Part shown: piece after piece, positions 51,465 to 59,851 of the stretch | How positions within the stretch are numbered: position 1 is the first letter of the stretch | Layout: each line of letters begins with the position of its first letter | Source of the DNA: an uncultured Eubacteriales bacterium | Lineage (GTDB): Bacteria > Bacillota > Clostridia > Oscillospirales > CAG-272 | NCBI GenBank assembly: GCA_934394585.1 | Contig: CAKRQU010000005.1 | Location: 16,507 to 80,506, forward strand | Direction of reading: 5' to 3' | Length of the DNA: 64,000 bases | Translations under genes and position numbers: made by a program | Notes under the pieces: generated by a model | Told to the model about the DNA's origin: nothing | Databases searched by the model: none | The model's input: only the letters and a program-made list of their open reading frames with translations

Positions 51465-53735
51465 ATGGATTACACCTTACCGTTGGAAAATAAAAAAATA
51501 GCAGACGAAAGTATTTCAAATAGCATTGCCGATTCGCTTTACGATAATGAAAAAGAGCTTTTCAGAATCGTCACGGACCTTTTGCCGAACGGAAATTACG
51601 GTCAGTCACTCGCGGAATTTACCGATGCCGGAATTATTTCGGCACATAAAGAGGACGACGGAAAAATTTCCGTCACACGTATTTCTTATTCGGAAATCAC
51701 AGGTCTTACGATAAAGCGGATGTACGGCAATGCTTTTCTTATCGCACTGAAGCAAAACGGCGAAAAAGCGGAGCTCGCACGCGCCACCTACGCCGTAACG
51801 GCGCTTTTCAATTCCGCTGTCCTTTTCGCAGATAAAATATTATCCGGCATAGCAATTGACGAAGCAATGGAAAGCGTAGCCGCGGCATATCGCAGCTTTT
51901 GCACGGTTTGCCCCAAGTGCGGAAGAAATCTCGTCCGCCCGGGCGCCGACTGTCTGAACTGCGCTTCAAAAGGCAAGCTCGTTTCAAAGATGGTCAAGTA
52001 TGTAAAGCCGCAATTCCGCATTATATGCGTTTCCGTGATAATGTCGGTGATAATAACGGCGCTGAGTCTTTTGCCGCCGTATATCACGAAAATGCTCGTG
52101 GACGATGTAATTCCCGATAAAAACAGGCAGGCTCTCTACATAATAGTGGCATTCCTTTTCGGCGCATATCTGCTGCAATATCTGCTTTCCGCCATACGCG
52201 GTACGCTCCTGCGCCGTGCGGGCGACAGCATCGTCGCAGACCTGCGAAACGATGTATTTGCCAAAGCGCAGCATCTGCCGATGAAATTTTACGACAAAAC
52301 CTCCACAGGCTCCGTAATAAACAGAATAAGCAACGATACGAGCAATCTGCAGTCGTTCATCCTCCGTATAACGCAGGATGTGATAACACAGCTTTTCCTG
52401 CTTGTGGGAATCATCATAATAATGATAACCATGAATTGGAAACTTTCCCTGCTCTCGCTCATTCCCGTTCCTTTTGTGGTTTATGCCTCGCGCAGATTCG
52501 GACGGAAAATAAGACCTTTTTACCGCCGTATATGGAGAAAATGGACAGCGGTATCATCCGTGCTTACGGATTCGATACCGTGCATACGCGTGGTAAAAGC
52601 TTTTTCGGGCGAGGACCGCGCTTCAAAACGCCTCGAAAAGCAAAATCGTGCATGGTATAAAGTAAGCGTGCGCGCAGGCAAAATGTCAAGCATATTTTCC
52701 GCGCTCATCTCATTTGTTGTTGTCTGCGGTTCGCTTCTTATCTGGAATATCGGCGGACTCCAGGTTATAAACGGAAATTCCGATATCACTCTCGGTCTGC
52801 TCGTTTCGTTTATTTCATACACATCCATGTTTTACGGACCGATAAACTTCTTTGCGGGACTGAATGATTCGTATCAGAGCGCGCTGACCTCGGCGGAACG
52901 CGTAATGGATATACTCGATGCCGAGCCGGAACGCGACGACGGCAAAGGAAATATACCTTCGCATATAAACGGCAAAGTGGAATTCCGCCATGTAAGTTTT
53001 TCGTTTGACAAAACGAAAAACGTGCTTTCCGATATAAATCTCACCATAGAGCCGGGAGAAGCCGTGGGCATAGTGGGTACCACGGGATCCGGCAAAACCA
53101 CGCTGATAAATCTTTTCATGCGGTTTTATGATAATTACGACGGGCAGATATTGCTCGACGGCAAGGATATAAAAACGATAGATATGAGTTATTTCCGCAC
53201 GAAAATAGGATATGTTCAGCAGGAAGCCATGATGTTTTCCGATACGATATTCAATAATATCGCTTATGCCAAGCCAAATGCCACAATAGAAGAGGTTCTC
53301 ATGGCGGCGGATATAGCAAATGCGCATGAATTTATCCTGCGCCACCCCGACGCATACGATACGATACTCGGTGAGCGCGGAGTAGGTCTTTCCGGCGGCG
53401 AGCGGCAGCGTATATCCATAGCGCGCGCCATACTGAATAATCCAAGCGTGCTTATTTTCGATGAAGCCACGAGCGCCGTGGACTCCGAAACGGAAAAGCT
53501 GATACAGGACGCCATAAACAATCTGGTTAAAGGCAGAACCACCCTGATGATAGCCCACAGGCTTTCCACGCTGAAGCAGGCGGACAAAATAGTCGTGATA
53601 GATAAAGGCAGAATAGCCGAATTCGGCACGCCCGATGAGCTGATGGCGAAAAAAGGCAAGTATTACAAACTGGTAAAGATACAGTCCATGGCAGACCAGG
53701 TAAAGCAGGACAAAGAAAAAGAACATCTGGAATAA
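51465..53735 (+). CDS. ABC exporter with an N-terminal zinc-ribbon domain
   Basis: This is a 756-residue half-transporter. The first 180 residues are not membrane: a PH-like beta region (about 35-130), then a zinc ribbon with C149, C152, C163 and C166 (CPKCGRNL ... CLNC). The six-helix ABC exporter domain (about 180-460) and the ATPase follow, with GTTGSGKTT, LSGGERQ and DEATSAVD. The ATG at 51465 follows GAGGAAAAAG. The gene is followed by DUF1854, a partner domain that is often next to this kind of ABC protein, including in cyanophycin-related clusters, and by a DarA paralogue. The substrate is unknown; no cyanophycin gene is present. Confidence 0.88.
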   Translation: MDYTLPLENKKIADESISNSIADSLYDNEKELFRIVTDLLPNGNYGQSLAEFTDAGIISAHKEDDGKISVTRISYSEITGLTIKRMYGNAFLIALKQNGEKAELARATYAVTALFNSAVLFADKILSGIAIDEAMESVAAAYRSFCTVCPKCGRNLVRPGADCLNCASKGKLVSKMVKYVKPQFRIICVSVIMSVIITALSLLPPYITKMLVDDVIPDKNRQALYIIVAFLFGAYLLQYLLSAIRGTLLRRAGDSIVADLRNDVFAKAQHLPMKFYDKTSTGSVINRISNDTSNLQSFILRITQDVITQLFLLVGIIIIMITMNWKLSLLSLIPVPFVVYASRRFGRKIRPFYRRIWRKWTAVSSVLTDSIPCIRVVKAFSGEDRASKRLEKQNRAWYKVSVRAGKMSSIFSALISFVVVCGSLLIWNIGGLQVINGNSDITLGLLVSFISYTSMFYGPINFFAGLNDSYQSALTSAERVMDILDAEPERDDGKGNIPSHINGKVEFRHVSFSFDKTKNVLSDINLTIEPGEAVGIVGTTGSGKTTLINLFMRFYDNYDGQILLDGKDIKTIDMSYFRTKIGYVQQEAMMFSDTIFNNIAYAKPNATIEEVLMAADIANAHEFILRHPDAYDTILGERGVGLSGGERQRISIARAILNNPSVLIFDEATSAVDSETEKLIQDAINNLVKGRTTLMIAHRLSTLKQADKIVVIDKGRIAEFGTPDELMAKKGKYYKLVKIQSMADQVKQDKEKEHLE

Positions 53736-53749
53736 GGAGGGCGGCTTAA

Positions 53750-54238
53750 ATGATAGGTTTTTTCATAAACGGCGACGAAGCCAGAATAACAAAAACGGGA
53801 AATACCACCGTGAAATTGGAAATGTACGACGGAAGAAGCTATGAAAATCTGGAGCCGCTGCGTCTGTTCCCTGTTTCGGGTATAACAAAATTCATTTCTC
53901 TGCTTGATGAAAACGGCAAAGAGATAGCCATAATACGGGATACGGATAATCTCATGCCCGATTCGAAAAAGGCAGTGCTTGAATGTCTGGAATCGTATTA
54001 TATCATTCCGAAAATCAAAAAAATCATTTCCCGTGTGGAAAAATACGGCAATATCACATGGACTGTGGCGACGGATCGCGGCGAGCACAGTTTTGCTATT
54101 CTAAATACCAGCATAGATATAAAAACACTCTATGACGGGCGCATACTGATACGCGATTCCAACGACAACAGATACGAAATAGAAAACGTAAATAATCTCG
54201 ATAAAGACAGTCTGAATCTTTTGAAATTCGATATGTAG
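53750..54238 (+). CDS. DUF1854 protein
   Basis: This is a 162-residue soluble protein of the DUF1854 family. Recognisable landmarks are the N-terminal 'LRLFPVSGITKFISLLDENG', 'LESYYIIPKIKKI' and the C-terminal 'YEIENVNNLDKDSLNLL'. DUF1854 proteins are found beside ABC exporters with zinc ribbons and are thought to work with them, but no function has been shown. It lies 14 bases behind the ABC gene and ten before darA copy 2, which implies one transcript. AAGGAGGGCGG precedes the ATG. Confidence 0.87.
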   Translation: MIGFFINGDEARITKTGNTTVKLEMYDGRSYENLEPLRLFPVSGITKFISLLDENGKEIAIIRDTDNLMPDSKKAVLECLESYYIIPKIKKIISRVEKYGNITWTVATDRGEHSFAILNTSIDIKTLYDGRILIRDSNDNRYEIENVNNLDKDSLNLLKFDM

Positions 54239-54248
54239 GAGGAAAACA

Positions 54249-54575
54249 ATGAAACTTGTAATAGCGGTAATAAACAATGACGACAGCAGGACGGTAATAA
54301 CAGCGCTGACAGGGCGTGATTTCTTCGTAACTCAGCTTTCCACGACAGGCGGTTTTCTCATGGTGGGAAATACCACTCTGCTCATCGGTACAGACGAAAA
54401 ACGCCTGCCCGAGCTGAAAGAGATACTGAAAAAATACTGCGTCACGAGGGAAAAAGTAAATCCTTCGGTAGAGGCGCTGGGCAGAGGTATTCTCAATCAT
54501 TCCGTGGAAGAAAAGGTCACTATCGGCGGCGCGGTAATGTTTACGCTCTCCGTAGATGAATTTGAGAAAATATGA
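54249..54575 (+). CDS. Cyclic-di-AMP receptor DarA paralogue, copy 2
   Basis: This is a 108-residue PII-like protein of the DarA/PstA family. It shares TGGF (33-36) and GNTT (40-43) with copy 1 and the same length, and ends GGAVMFTLSVDEFEKI. The c-di-AMP contact motifs are all present, so binding is expected. It has diverged clearly from copy 1 in the central 50-90 region (EKRLPELKEILKKYCVTREK). It is the third gene behind an ABC exporter and DUF1854, not in the usual holB context, which suggests it reports c-di-AMP to that transporter. GGAGGAAAAC precedes the ATG. Confidence 0.9.
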   Translation: MKLVIAVINNDDSRTVITALTGRDFFVTQLSTTGGFLMVGNTTLLIGTDEKRLPELKEILKKYCVTREKVNPSVEALGRGILNHSVEEKVTIGGAVMFTLSVDEFEKI

Positions 54576-54586
54576 AAAAAGAAATA

Positions 54587-54618
54587 AAAACCACCGGCTG
54601 ATCCGGTGGTTTTTTCTT
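54587..54618. terminator. Terminator of the ABC-DUF1854-darA operon
   Basis: AAAACCACCGG (54587-54597) pairs with CCGGTGGTTTT (54603-54613); TTTTC follows. It also works on the minus strand. Confidence 0.9.
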
Positions 54619-55302
54619 TTTTGCAGGAGAAACGGGGTCACGCTTTTTATAAAAGCGCAAAAAATGTTTCTCTTCCTTACGAAGGAAGCGGTGGTGTACT
54701 TTTGCGTGACCAAAAGTACCAAAAGTCAAAAAGAGGAAGGCATTAACTCCTGTCTCGGCGACGCCGACACACACGCTGCGCGTATGTGTCAATTCCTCTT
54801 TTAAACACCTTCTGTCGCCTCGCGGCGACCCGTGCGAACATACAGCCCCGAAAGTCCGACCATAGACTAAACCGGAAGCGCGATTCAGACCCCCGCTTAA
54901 CACAGACTTCAGTCTGCTCAAGCCAGAACTAAGCCTTCCTCAACTCGATGTCCATCAAGCCATGCTCGCATGGGTGGAGTTTTGGCTACAGCGGGAAGTG
55001 TAGCTAAAGCCGCGGCAGCAGCCACCCACCCCGTCGAATCTACTCGCTTCTTGCGGCGTATTTTGTTCGCACGCGCGGTATGGCTGATGATGTGATGAGA
55101 GATAGGCTAAAATATTTTGATTTGCTATTCGTAGCACATACTTGCCGCGCATTACTTCCTGCGGCTAACTCGACGGGGTGCGAGGTAGTTTGCAAAGGAG
55201 GGCGAGGAGCCTTCCTTTGATGACTTTTCCCGCGCTTTTGGTCACGGGGCAGCGCGACCGTACCTCGGGCGGCACGCGCCGCCCGCTCCCCTCTTGAAAA
55301 AA
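54619..55302. ncRNA. Large, highly structured non-coding element, candidate ornate RNA
   Basis: No plausible coding gene is seen, but helices are dense: CGCTTTT/AAAAGCG (54641-54657), CTTCCTT/AAGGAAG (54672-54688), GTACTTTTG/CAAAAGTAC (54696-54719), AAAAGAGGAA (54729-54738) with TTCCTCTTTT (54793-54802) enclosing a GACACACACGC/GCGTATGTGTC hairpin, GTCGCC/GGCGAC (54814-54829), CAGACT/AGTCTG (54903-54916), CCATGC/GCATGG (54960-54973), GCTACA/TGTAGC (54985-55004), CAAAGGA/TCCTTTG (55193-55219) and CGGGCGGC/GCCGCCCG (55266-55285). Long-range pairs CACCCCGTCGA (55027-55037)/TCGACGGGGTG (55170-55180), GTGACCAAAAG (54706-54716)/CTTTTGGTCAC (55235-55245) and AAAAGTCA (54721-54728)/TGACTTTT (55221-55228) would close it. 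Strand is undecided; bidirectional terminators flank it. Confidence 0.55.
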
Positions 55303-55304
55303 CA

Positions 55305-55352
55305 AACAGCAAAGGAAATCCGAACAGATTTCCTTTGCTGTTTTGCTGTTTT
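55305..55352. terminator. Strong terminator of the lysine importer operon
   Basis: AACAGCAAAGGAAATC (55305-55320) pairs with GATTTCCTTTGCTGTT (55327-55342), with T-rich tails on both strands (GTTTGTTTTTT on the minus strand). Confidence 0.9.
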
Positions 55353-55361
55353 TTCATTTGT

Positions 55362-56102
55362 TTACTTATTTTGCAGATATCTGGAAAGAAATTCTCTCGT
55401 GCGCTGTGCTTTCGGATTTTCGAAAACCTCTGCCGGCGTGCCGTCCTCGACGATGACACCGCCATCCATGAATATTACCCTGCTCGATACATCGCGGGCA
55501 AAACCCATTTCATGAGTTACCACGAGCATCGTCAGACCCGACTCGGCAAGCTCCTTCATTACGGAAAGCACCTCGCCCACCATTTCGGGATCGAGAGCAG
55601 ATGTGGGTTCATCAAAAAGAATGGCATCGGGATTCATAGAGAGAGCGCGCGCTATGGCTATTCTCTGCTTCTGCCCGCCGGATAACTGCGCGGGACGTGC
55701 ATTCAGGTAAGCGGACATTCCCACCATTTCGAGATATTTCTTTGCTTCCGCCTCCGCTTCGGCGCGTGTACGCTTCAGCACTATCATCTGCGGACGCACA
55801 CAGTTTGCGAGCGCCGTCATATTATTGAAAAGATTGAATTGCTGAAAAACCATTACCACTTTCGCGCGGTATTGCGAAAGCTTCATTGCTTTGTCGGAAA
55901 TATCCTTGCCTTCAAAAAGTATTTTGCCGTCCGTCGGCGTTTCGAGCAGATTTACGCAACGCAGCATCGTGCTTTTGCCGGAGCCGGAAGAACCGATGAT
56001 GCTGATGACTTCGCCTTTTTTCACCGTGAGATTTATATCGCGGAGCACTTCGTGATTTCCGAATGTCTTTTTCAGATGCACCAGCTCAATTATATTGTCC
56101 AT
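55362..56102 (-). CDS. Polar amino-acid ABC importer ATPase (probable lysine)
   Basis: This 246-residue ATPase is of the GlnQ/HisP/ArtP type. It has Walker A GSSGSGKST, the signature LSGGQKQR and Walker B ILFDEPTSALDPE, with the EMGFARDV sequence typical of polar amino-acid importers. The ATG at 56102 lies inside the 3' end of the permease gene (17-base overlap), so translation is coupled. Lysine specificity is inferred from the riboswitch in front of the operon. The strong terminator follows directly. Confidence 0.92.
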   Translation of the reverse strand: MDNIIELVHLKKTFGNHEVLRDINLTVKKGEVISIIGSSGSGKSTMLRCVNLLETPTDGKILFEGKDISDKAMKLSQYRAKVVMVFQQFNLFNNMTALANCVRPQMIVLKRTRAEAEAEAKKYLEMVGMSAYLNARPAQLSGGQKQRIAIARALSMNPDAILFDEPTSALDPEMVGEVLSVMKELAESGLTMLVVTHEMGFARDVSSRVIFMDGGVIVEDGTPAEVFENPKAQRTREFLSRYLQNK

Positions 56103-56871
56103 TCTGCTCTGCCTCCTTTGCTATATGGATTTCCGCTTCCGGATCGGACTGAGAACCGCATATCGTATAAGAAGATGAACCTTCCAGCTTTTTCTCGGCG
56201 AAGCGCAGAATGCGTGTCACTGCGAAAGTCATGATGAAATAGATGATGCAGATTACCGTATATGTGGCGAAATTTTTGAGTGTCATTCTCGTTATTACGC
56301 CCGCCATGTAATAAAGCTCCATTACGCCTATCACATTCAGCACGGATGTATCTTTTATATTTATCACAAATTCATTGCTTACGGAAGGAAGAATATTGCG
56401 CAGCGCCTGCGGGATGACAACATGGAGCATAGCCTGAGCATGCGTCATACCAACGGAATAAGCGCCCTCCATCTGCCCTTTATCAACGGAAATGATGCCG
56501 CCGCGCACTATTTCTGACATGTATGCGCCGGTATTTATCGAAACTATGAATATACCCGCGGGAATGAGCGGCAGAGTTTTTCCACCGTTCATAAAGGCAT
56601 ATCCCCAGAAAATAACCATCGACTGCACCATCATAGGCGTGCCGCGGAATACTTCTATGTAAACGGCAAGGATGCCGTTCAGTATCTTATGCAGTACGCG
56701 GAGCACACTGTTTTTTGATTTCGGCGCCGTTCTTATGACGCCGGTAAGCAAACCTATAAGCAAACCCGCCACAGTACCGACGAGCGCTATCAGCATAGTG
56801 TAACCAAGACCGCTGAGCAGCTGGTCGCGGTATTTTACCACTATGTCCCAAACCTCTTTGAAAAATTCCAC
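56086..56871 (-). CDS. Polar amino-acid ABC importer permease (probable lysine)
   Basis: This is a 261-residue HisM/GlnP-type permease with about five membrane helices and the cytoplasmic EAA loop reading 'EGAYSVGMTHAQAMLHVVIP', followed by QALRNILPSVSNEF. The GTG start at 56871 is preceded by AGGAAG. The C-terminal tail after the last helix is hydrophilic. It is second in the operon, 21 bases behind the binding-protein gene. One permease gene is enough, acting as a homodimer. Lysine specificity comes from the leader. Confidence 0.9.
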   Translation of the reverse strand: MEFFKEVWDIVVKYRDQLLSGLGYTMLIALVGTVAGLLIGLLTGVIRTAPKSKNSVLRVLHKILNGILAVYIEVFRGTPMMVQSMVIFWGYAFMNGGKTLPLIPAGIFIVSINTGAYMSEIVRGGIISVDKGQMEGAYSVGMTHAQAMLHVVIPQALRNILPSVSNEFVINIKDTSVLNVIGVMELYYMAGVITRMTLKNFATYTVICIIYFIMTFAVTRILRFAEKKLEGSSSYTICGSQSDPEAEIHIAKEAEQNGQYN

Positions 56872-56892
56872 TTGTCCGTCTTCCTTAAAAAA

Positions 56893-57774
56893 TTATTTAT
56901 TGAAAATGATAACGAGATTGCTTCTGTAATAGCAGTGTGTAAAATCAACTTTTTCCATTCTCTCTGCCGTGGGGCTCATTCCTGCTATTATGCCGTCTAC
57001 GGCGCCCGTATCTATCGCGGGAATGAGAGAATCCCATTCGTTTGCCACGATTTCGAGGCTCATGCCGAGCTCTGCGGCAATGTATTTTGCTATCTGAACA
57101 TCATAACCGTTTGCATAAGTATTGGAAGAACCCTTTATCGGAACAGCGCCGTTTGCCATAGTTGTCTGAGTCCAGTTAAAAGGCTCGTAAGCGCATTCCA
57201 TGGAAATTCTCAGCGTGCCGTTTGATGTATCGGTTTTATCGGAGCTGAGCGCATAAGTGAGATTAAGCTCATTTTCCGTATCCTTGCATACATCGAATAT
57301 CTGATTCATCAGCTTTATTTTAGTATCCTCGGGAACCGCGTCGAGTATCTCGTTTACCTTTGCCACGAGCGGCGAACCTTTTGCAAATGCCACGGCAATG
57401 CCAGTATCATCACCCGTAACGGTAAAACCTGTCTTATTGTTCACAAGGGGAAGATAAGCTATCGTACTATCCTTGAGAGAAGCCGTAAAAGCCGTAGGTT
57501 CCTCCGCGATATAGCCGTCGATTGCTCCGCTTTTGAGCGCCATGAGAAGCGATGTGAAATCCTTGTATTCCGTTTTTGTCACGCCGCTCAGCTGCTCATT
57601 CAGCGCCTGAAGGTGAAATGTGCCGCTCTGCGCCGCTATTATCGCGCCGGAGCCGTTTATGTCCGAAAGACTTTTTGCGCCGGAGAGATCAACCTTTTCT
57701 CTTCCGCCTCCGCATGAAGCGAGTGCCGTCATAAGCACGGCGAGTACCAGAATAACCGATAAAATTTTTTTCAT
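56893..57774 (-). CDS. Lysine-type ABC importer binding lipoprotein, circularly permuted
   Basis: This 293-residue lipoprotein has a signal peptide with lipobox ALASC (lipidated C21). In ordinary family 3 binding proteins, domain 1 begins 'LRVGME.AYAPFNW' and runs to 'DFS.PYY.S.LV', and the 'SL.DL.GK...Q.GT' domain 2 follows. Here the order is exchanged: residues 33-165 are the domain 2 part (SLSDINGSG, AAQSGTFH, LKSGAIDGYIAEEP, GIAVAFAKGSP), a linker spans 166-186, and domain 1 (TLRISMECAYEPFNWTQ, NGYDVQIAKYIAAELGM, AGMSPTAERMEKVDF) ends the protein at 'YYRSNLVIIFNK'. The ATG at 57774 follows CGGAGGA; the longer upstream reading crosses the riboswitch. The ligand is inferred as lysine. Confidence 0.9.
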   Translation of the reverse strand: MKKILSVILVLAVLMTALASCGGGREKVDLSGAKSLSDINGSGAIIAAQSGTFHLQALNEQLSGVTKTEYKDFTSLLMALKSGAIDGYIAEEPTAFTASLKDSTIAYLPLVNNKTGFTVTGDDTGIAVAFAKGSPLVAKVNEILDAVPEDTKIKLMNQIFDVCKDTENELNLTYALSSDKTDTSNGTLRISMECAYEPFNWTQTTMANGAVPIKGSSNTYANGYDVQIAKYIAAELGMSLEIVANEWDSLIPAIDTGAVDGIIAGMSPTAERMEKVDFTHCYYRSNLVIIFNK

Positions 57775-57799
57775 TTTCTTTTCCTCCGAAAAATTTTTC

Positions 57800-57836
57800 A
57801 AAAAAGAACGGTCGAAGCAAGTGCTCCGACCGTTTT
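57800..57836 (-). terminator. Riboswitch-controlled terminator before the binding-protein gene
   Basis: AACGGTCG (57807-57814) pairs with CGACCGTT (57827-57834), with an inner AGCA/TGCT. On the minus strand it is followed by TTCTTTTTT and then the ribosome binding site. Confidence 0.85.
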
Positions 57837-57867
57837 TATAAATCCGAAAAAGAAATATATAAAATTC

Positions 57868-58046
57868 AATCGATTGTAGCACTCCGCAAAAACCTTGCGA
57901 CAGTCGAGGGGATATTATCCCGACGCCCAACAATTCCGCCCTCAAAAACGGAAAGTTTCGGCAAAAGCACCTTTCGCTGCGGCATACGGCATTTGAGTGC
58001 CTGCACCGCGCTACTCTTTACTTTCGCGCCTCTATCAATTCTTTGA
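57868..58046 (-). promoter_or_regulatory. Lysine riboswitch (L box)
   Basis: Read on the minus strand the leader shows the conserved lysine-aptamer blocks in order: TTGATAGAGGCGCGAA, AAAGAGTA, GCAGCGAAAGGTGC, TTGCCGAA, TTGTTGGGC, GACTGTCGC and the closing GGAGTGCTACAA, which re-pairs with the first block. Order and spacing match the Bacillus lysC leader. A terminator follows at 57800-57836, so lysine would turn the importer off. Confidence 0.92.
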
Positions 58047-58069
58047 TTCGACTATTCAATTTTGTTGCC

Positions 58070-58098
58070 ATTATAGCACGCACAAAGAAATTTGTCAA
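58070..58098 (-). promoter_or_regulatory. Perfect sigma-A promoter of the lysine importer operon
   Basis: On the minus strand TTGACA (58098-58093), 17 bp, TATAAT (58075-58070). The aptamer begins about 25 bases downstream. Confidence 0.92.
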
Positions 58099-58289
58099 TA
58101 GTTTTTCCGTATTTCTCCGTTTTTGATATATTTCAATAAAAGCAAAGCGATTTTTTTATGGATGTTTCACATAGTATACTGCCATTTTCGGATTTATTAT
58201 ATAAAAATCCGAAAATATTTTAATTTCCTATGGAAAAATCCTTCATTATGTGCTAAAATAAAACAAAAACCAAATTTTCGGAGTAATTT

Positions 58290-59705
58290 ATGAGAAAGAC
58301 CAAAATAGTATGTACAATAGGTCCAGCCAGCGCAAACGAAGAAACTTTATCGAAAATGTGTCTTGCCGGAATGAATGTGGCAAGGCTGAATTTTTCGCAC
58401 GGCGCTCAGGCTGAGCATCTTGAAAAGATAAATATGATAAAAAAGGTGCGTGAGAAGCTGGGGCTTCCCATCGCGATAATGCTCGATACAAAAGGACCGG
58501 AATACCGCATAAAAACATTTGAGGACGGATTTATAAATCTCGCGGACGGCGATGATTTCACATTCACTACTGAAGACACCGTCGGAAACGAAAAAATCGT
58601 TGCGGTTTCGTATGCCGGCATGGCAGACGAGCTTTCCGTAGGTGATATGATCCTGCTCAACAACGGTCTGATGAGCTTTCGCGTGGTCGCAGTAGAGCCT
58701 CCACTCGTAAAAACCAAAGTTATCTGCGGCGGCGAGCTTCGCGACAGAAAAAGCATGAGTTTCCCCGGCAAAGTACTGCGTCAGAAATTTCTTTCCGAGC
58801 AGGATAAAAGCGATATTCTTTTCGGCATAGCGCAGGGTGTGGATTATATAGCCTGCTCATTTGTTTCCGTAAAGCAGGATCTGCTCGATATTCATGAATT
58901 TCTTTCCGAGCACGGCGCCGATAAGAAAATAGAGCTTATCGCAAAAATTGAAAATCAGTCGGGCGTAGACAATATAGAGGAAATATGCAGCGCCTGCGAA
59001 GGCATAATGATAGGCAGAGGCGATATGGGCGTGGAAATTCCCTTTGAGGAGCTTCCCGCAATACAGAAAACGCTGATAACAAAATGCCGTTTGCTCGGCA
59101 AGCGCGTGATAACCGCGACGGAAATGCTGGAATCCATGATATATAATCAGCGACCGACGAGAGCCGAGATTTCCGATGTGGCAAATGCGGTTTATGACGG
59201 AACGAGCGCGATAATGCTTTCCGGCGAAACGGCGGCGGGCAAATATCCCGTTAAAACCGTGGAAACCATGGCAAAAATAGCAGAATATGCCGAGAGCAGT
59301 ATCGATTACAGGCATCTTTTCTCCACATCCGAATTCAAAATAAAAAATACCGTGGATGCGATATCCCATGCCACCTGCGGAATGGCGATAGACATCGGCG
59401 CAAAAGCGATAGTCGCCTGCTCCATTTCGGGAATGACGGCGCGGATGGTTTCCCGTTTCCGTTCTCCCGTGGATATAATAGGACTCACCACAGAGGAAAG
59501 CACATGGCGCAAACTCGCCCTTTCATGGGGCGTAACGCCTATGATATGCGAGAAATTTCCTTCCACTGAGGTTCTCTTCTATACGGCGAAAAAGCTGGCA
59601 AAGCAGCAGATGAATCTCCGTACGGGCGATAAACTTGTGATAACGGGCGGCGTGACAAACGGTCAGTCCGGCAATACAAATCTGATAAAAATCGAAGAAA
59701 TATAA
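58290..59705 (+). CDS. pyk: Pyruvate kinase
   Basis: This is the final ATP-forming enzyme of glycolysis. The 471 residues start KTKIVCTIGPAS and contain MNVARLNFSHG, the PK signature region IAKIENQSGVDNIEEI with the catalytic Lys, and MIGRGDMGVEIPFEELP. The C-terminal allosteric domain is present, but the PEP-utiliser extension seen in many Bacillus enzymes is absent. The ATG follows TCGGAG. It is monocistronic and ends in a strong terminator. Confidence 0.96.
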   Translation: MRKTKIVCTIGPASANEETLSKMCLAGMNVARLNFSHGAQAEHLEKINMIKKVREKLGLPIAIMLDTKGPEYRIKTFEDGFINLADGDDFTFTTEDTVGNEKIVAVSYAGMADELSVGDMILLNNGLMSFRVVAVEPPLVKTKVICGGELRDRKSMSFPGKVLRQKFLSEQDKSDILFGIAQGVDYIACSFVSVKQDLLDIHEFLSEHGADKKIELIAKIENQSGVDNIEEICSACEGIMIGRGDMGVEIPFEELPAIQKTLITKCRLLGKRVITATEMLESMIYNQRPTRAEISDVANAVYDGTSAIMLSGETAAGKYPVKTVETMAKIAEYAESSIDYRHLFSTSEFKIKNTVDAISHATCGMAIDIGAKAIVACSISGMTARMVSRFRSPVDIIGLTTEESTWRKLALSWGVTPMICEKFPSTEVLFYTAKKLAKQQMNLRTGDKLVITGGVTNGQSGNTNLIKIEEI

Positions 59706-59707
59706 AA

Positions 59708-59752
59708 TAAACCGCCGTGAGCTTGGATTTAAGCTCGCGGCGGTCTGTTTTT
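59708..59752 (+). terminator. Terminator of pyk
   Basis: ACCGCCG-TGAGCTT (59710-59723) pairs with AAGCTCG-CGGCGGT (59730-59743) with one T-G position; CTGTTTTTT follows. Confidence 0.88.
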
Positions 59753-59851
59753 TGTATGATGAATTATAATTTCTATACCGAGAAAAGGGTGTTTTTTTCA
59801 CTGACGGAAAGTAACTTTTCCCGTTCTCCTGCTGAGAAAAGCGTGCCCCAT

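Noticed and set aside
54556..54804. 82-codon frame running from darA copy 2 into the structured element
   Set aside because: It crosses a strong terminator, has no ribosome site, and the region is dominated by hairpins.
57775..57945. Extended N-terminus of the lysine binding protein
   Set aside because: It would translate the riboswitch; a signal peptide begins exactly at 57774.
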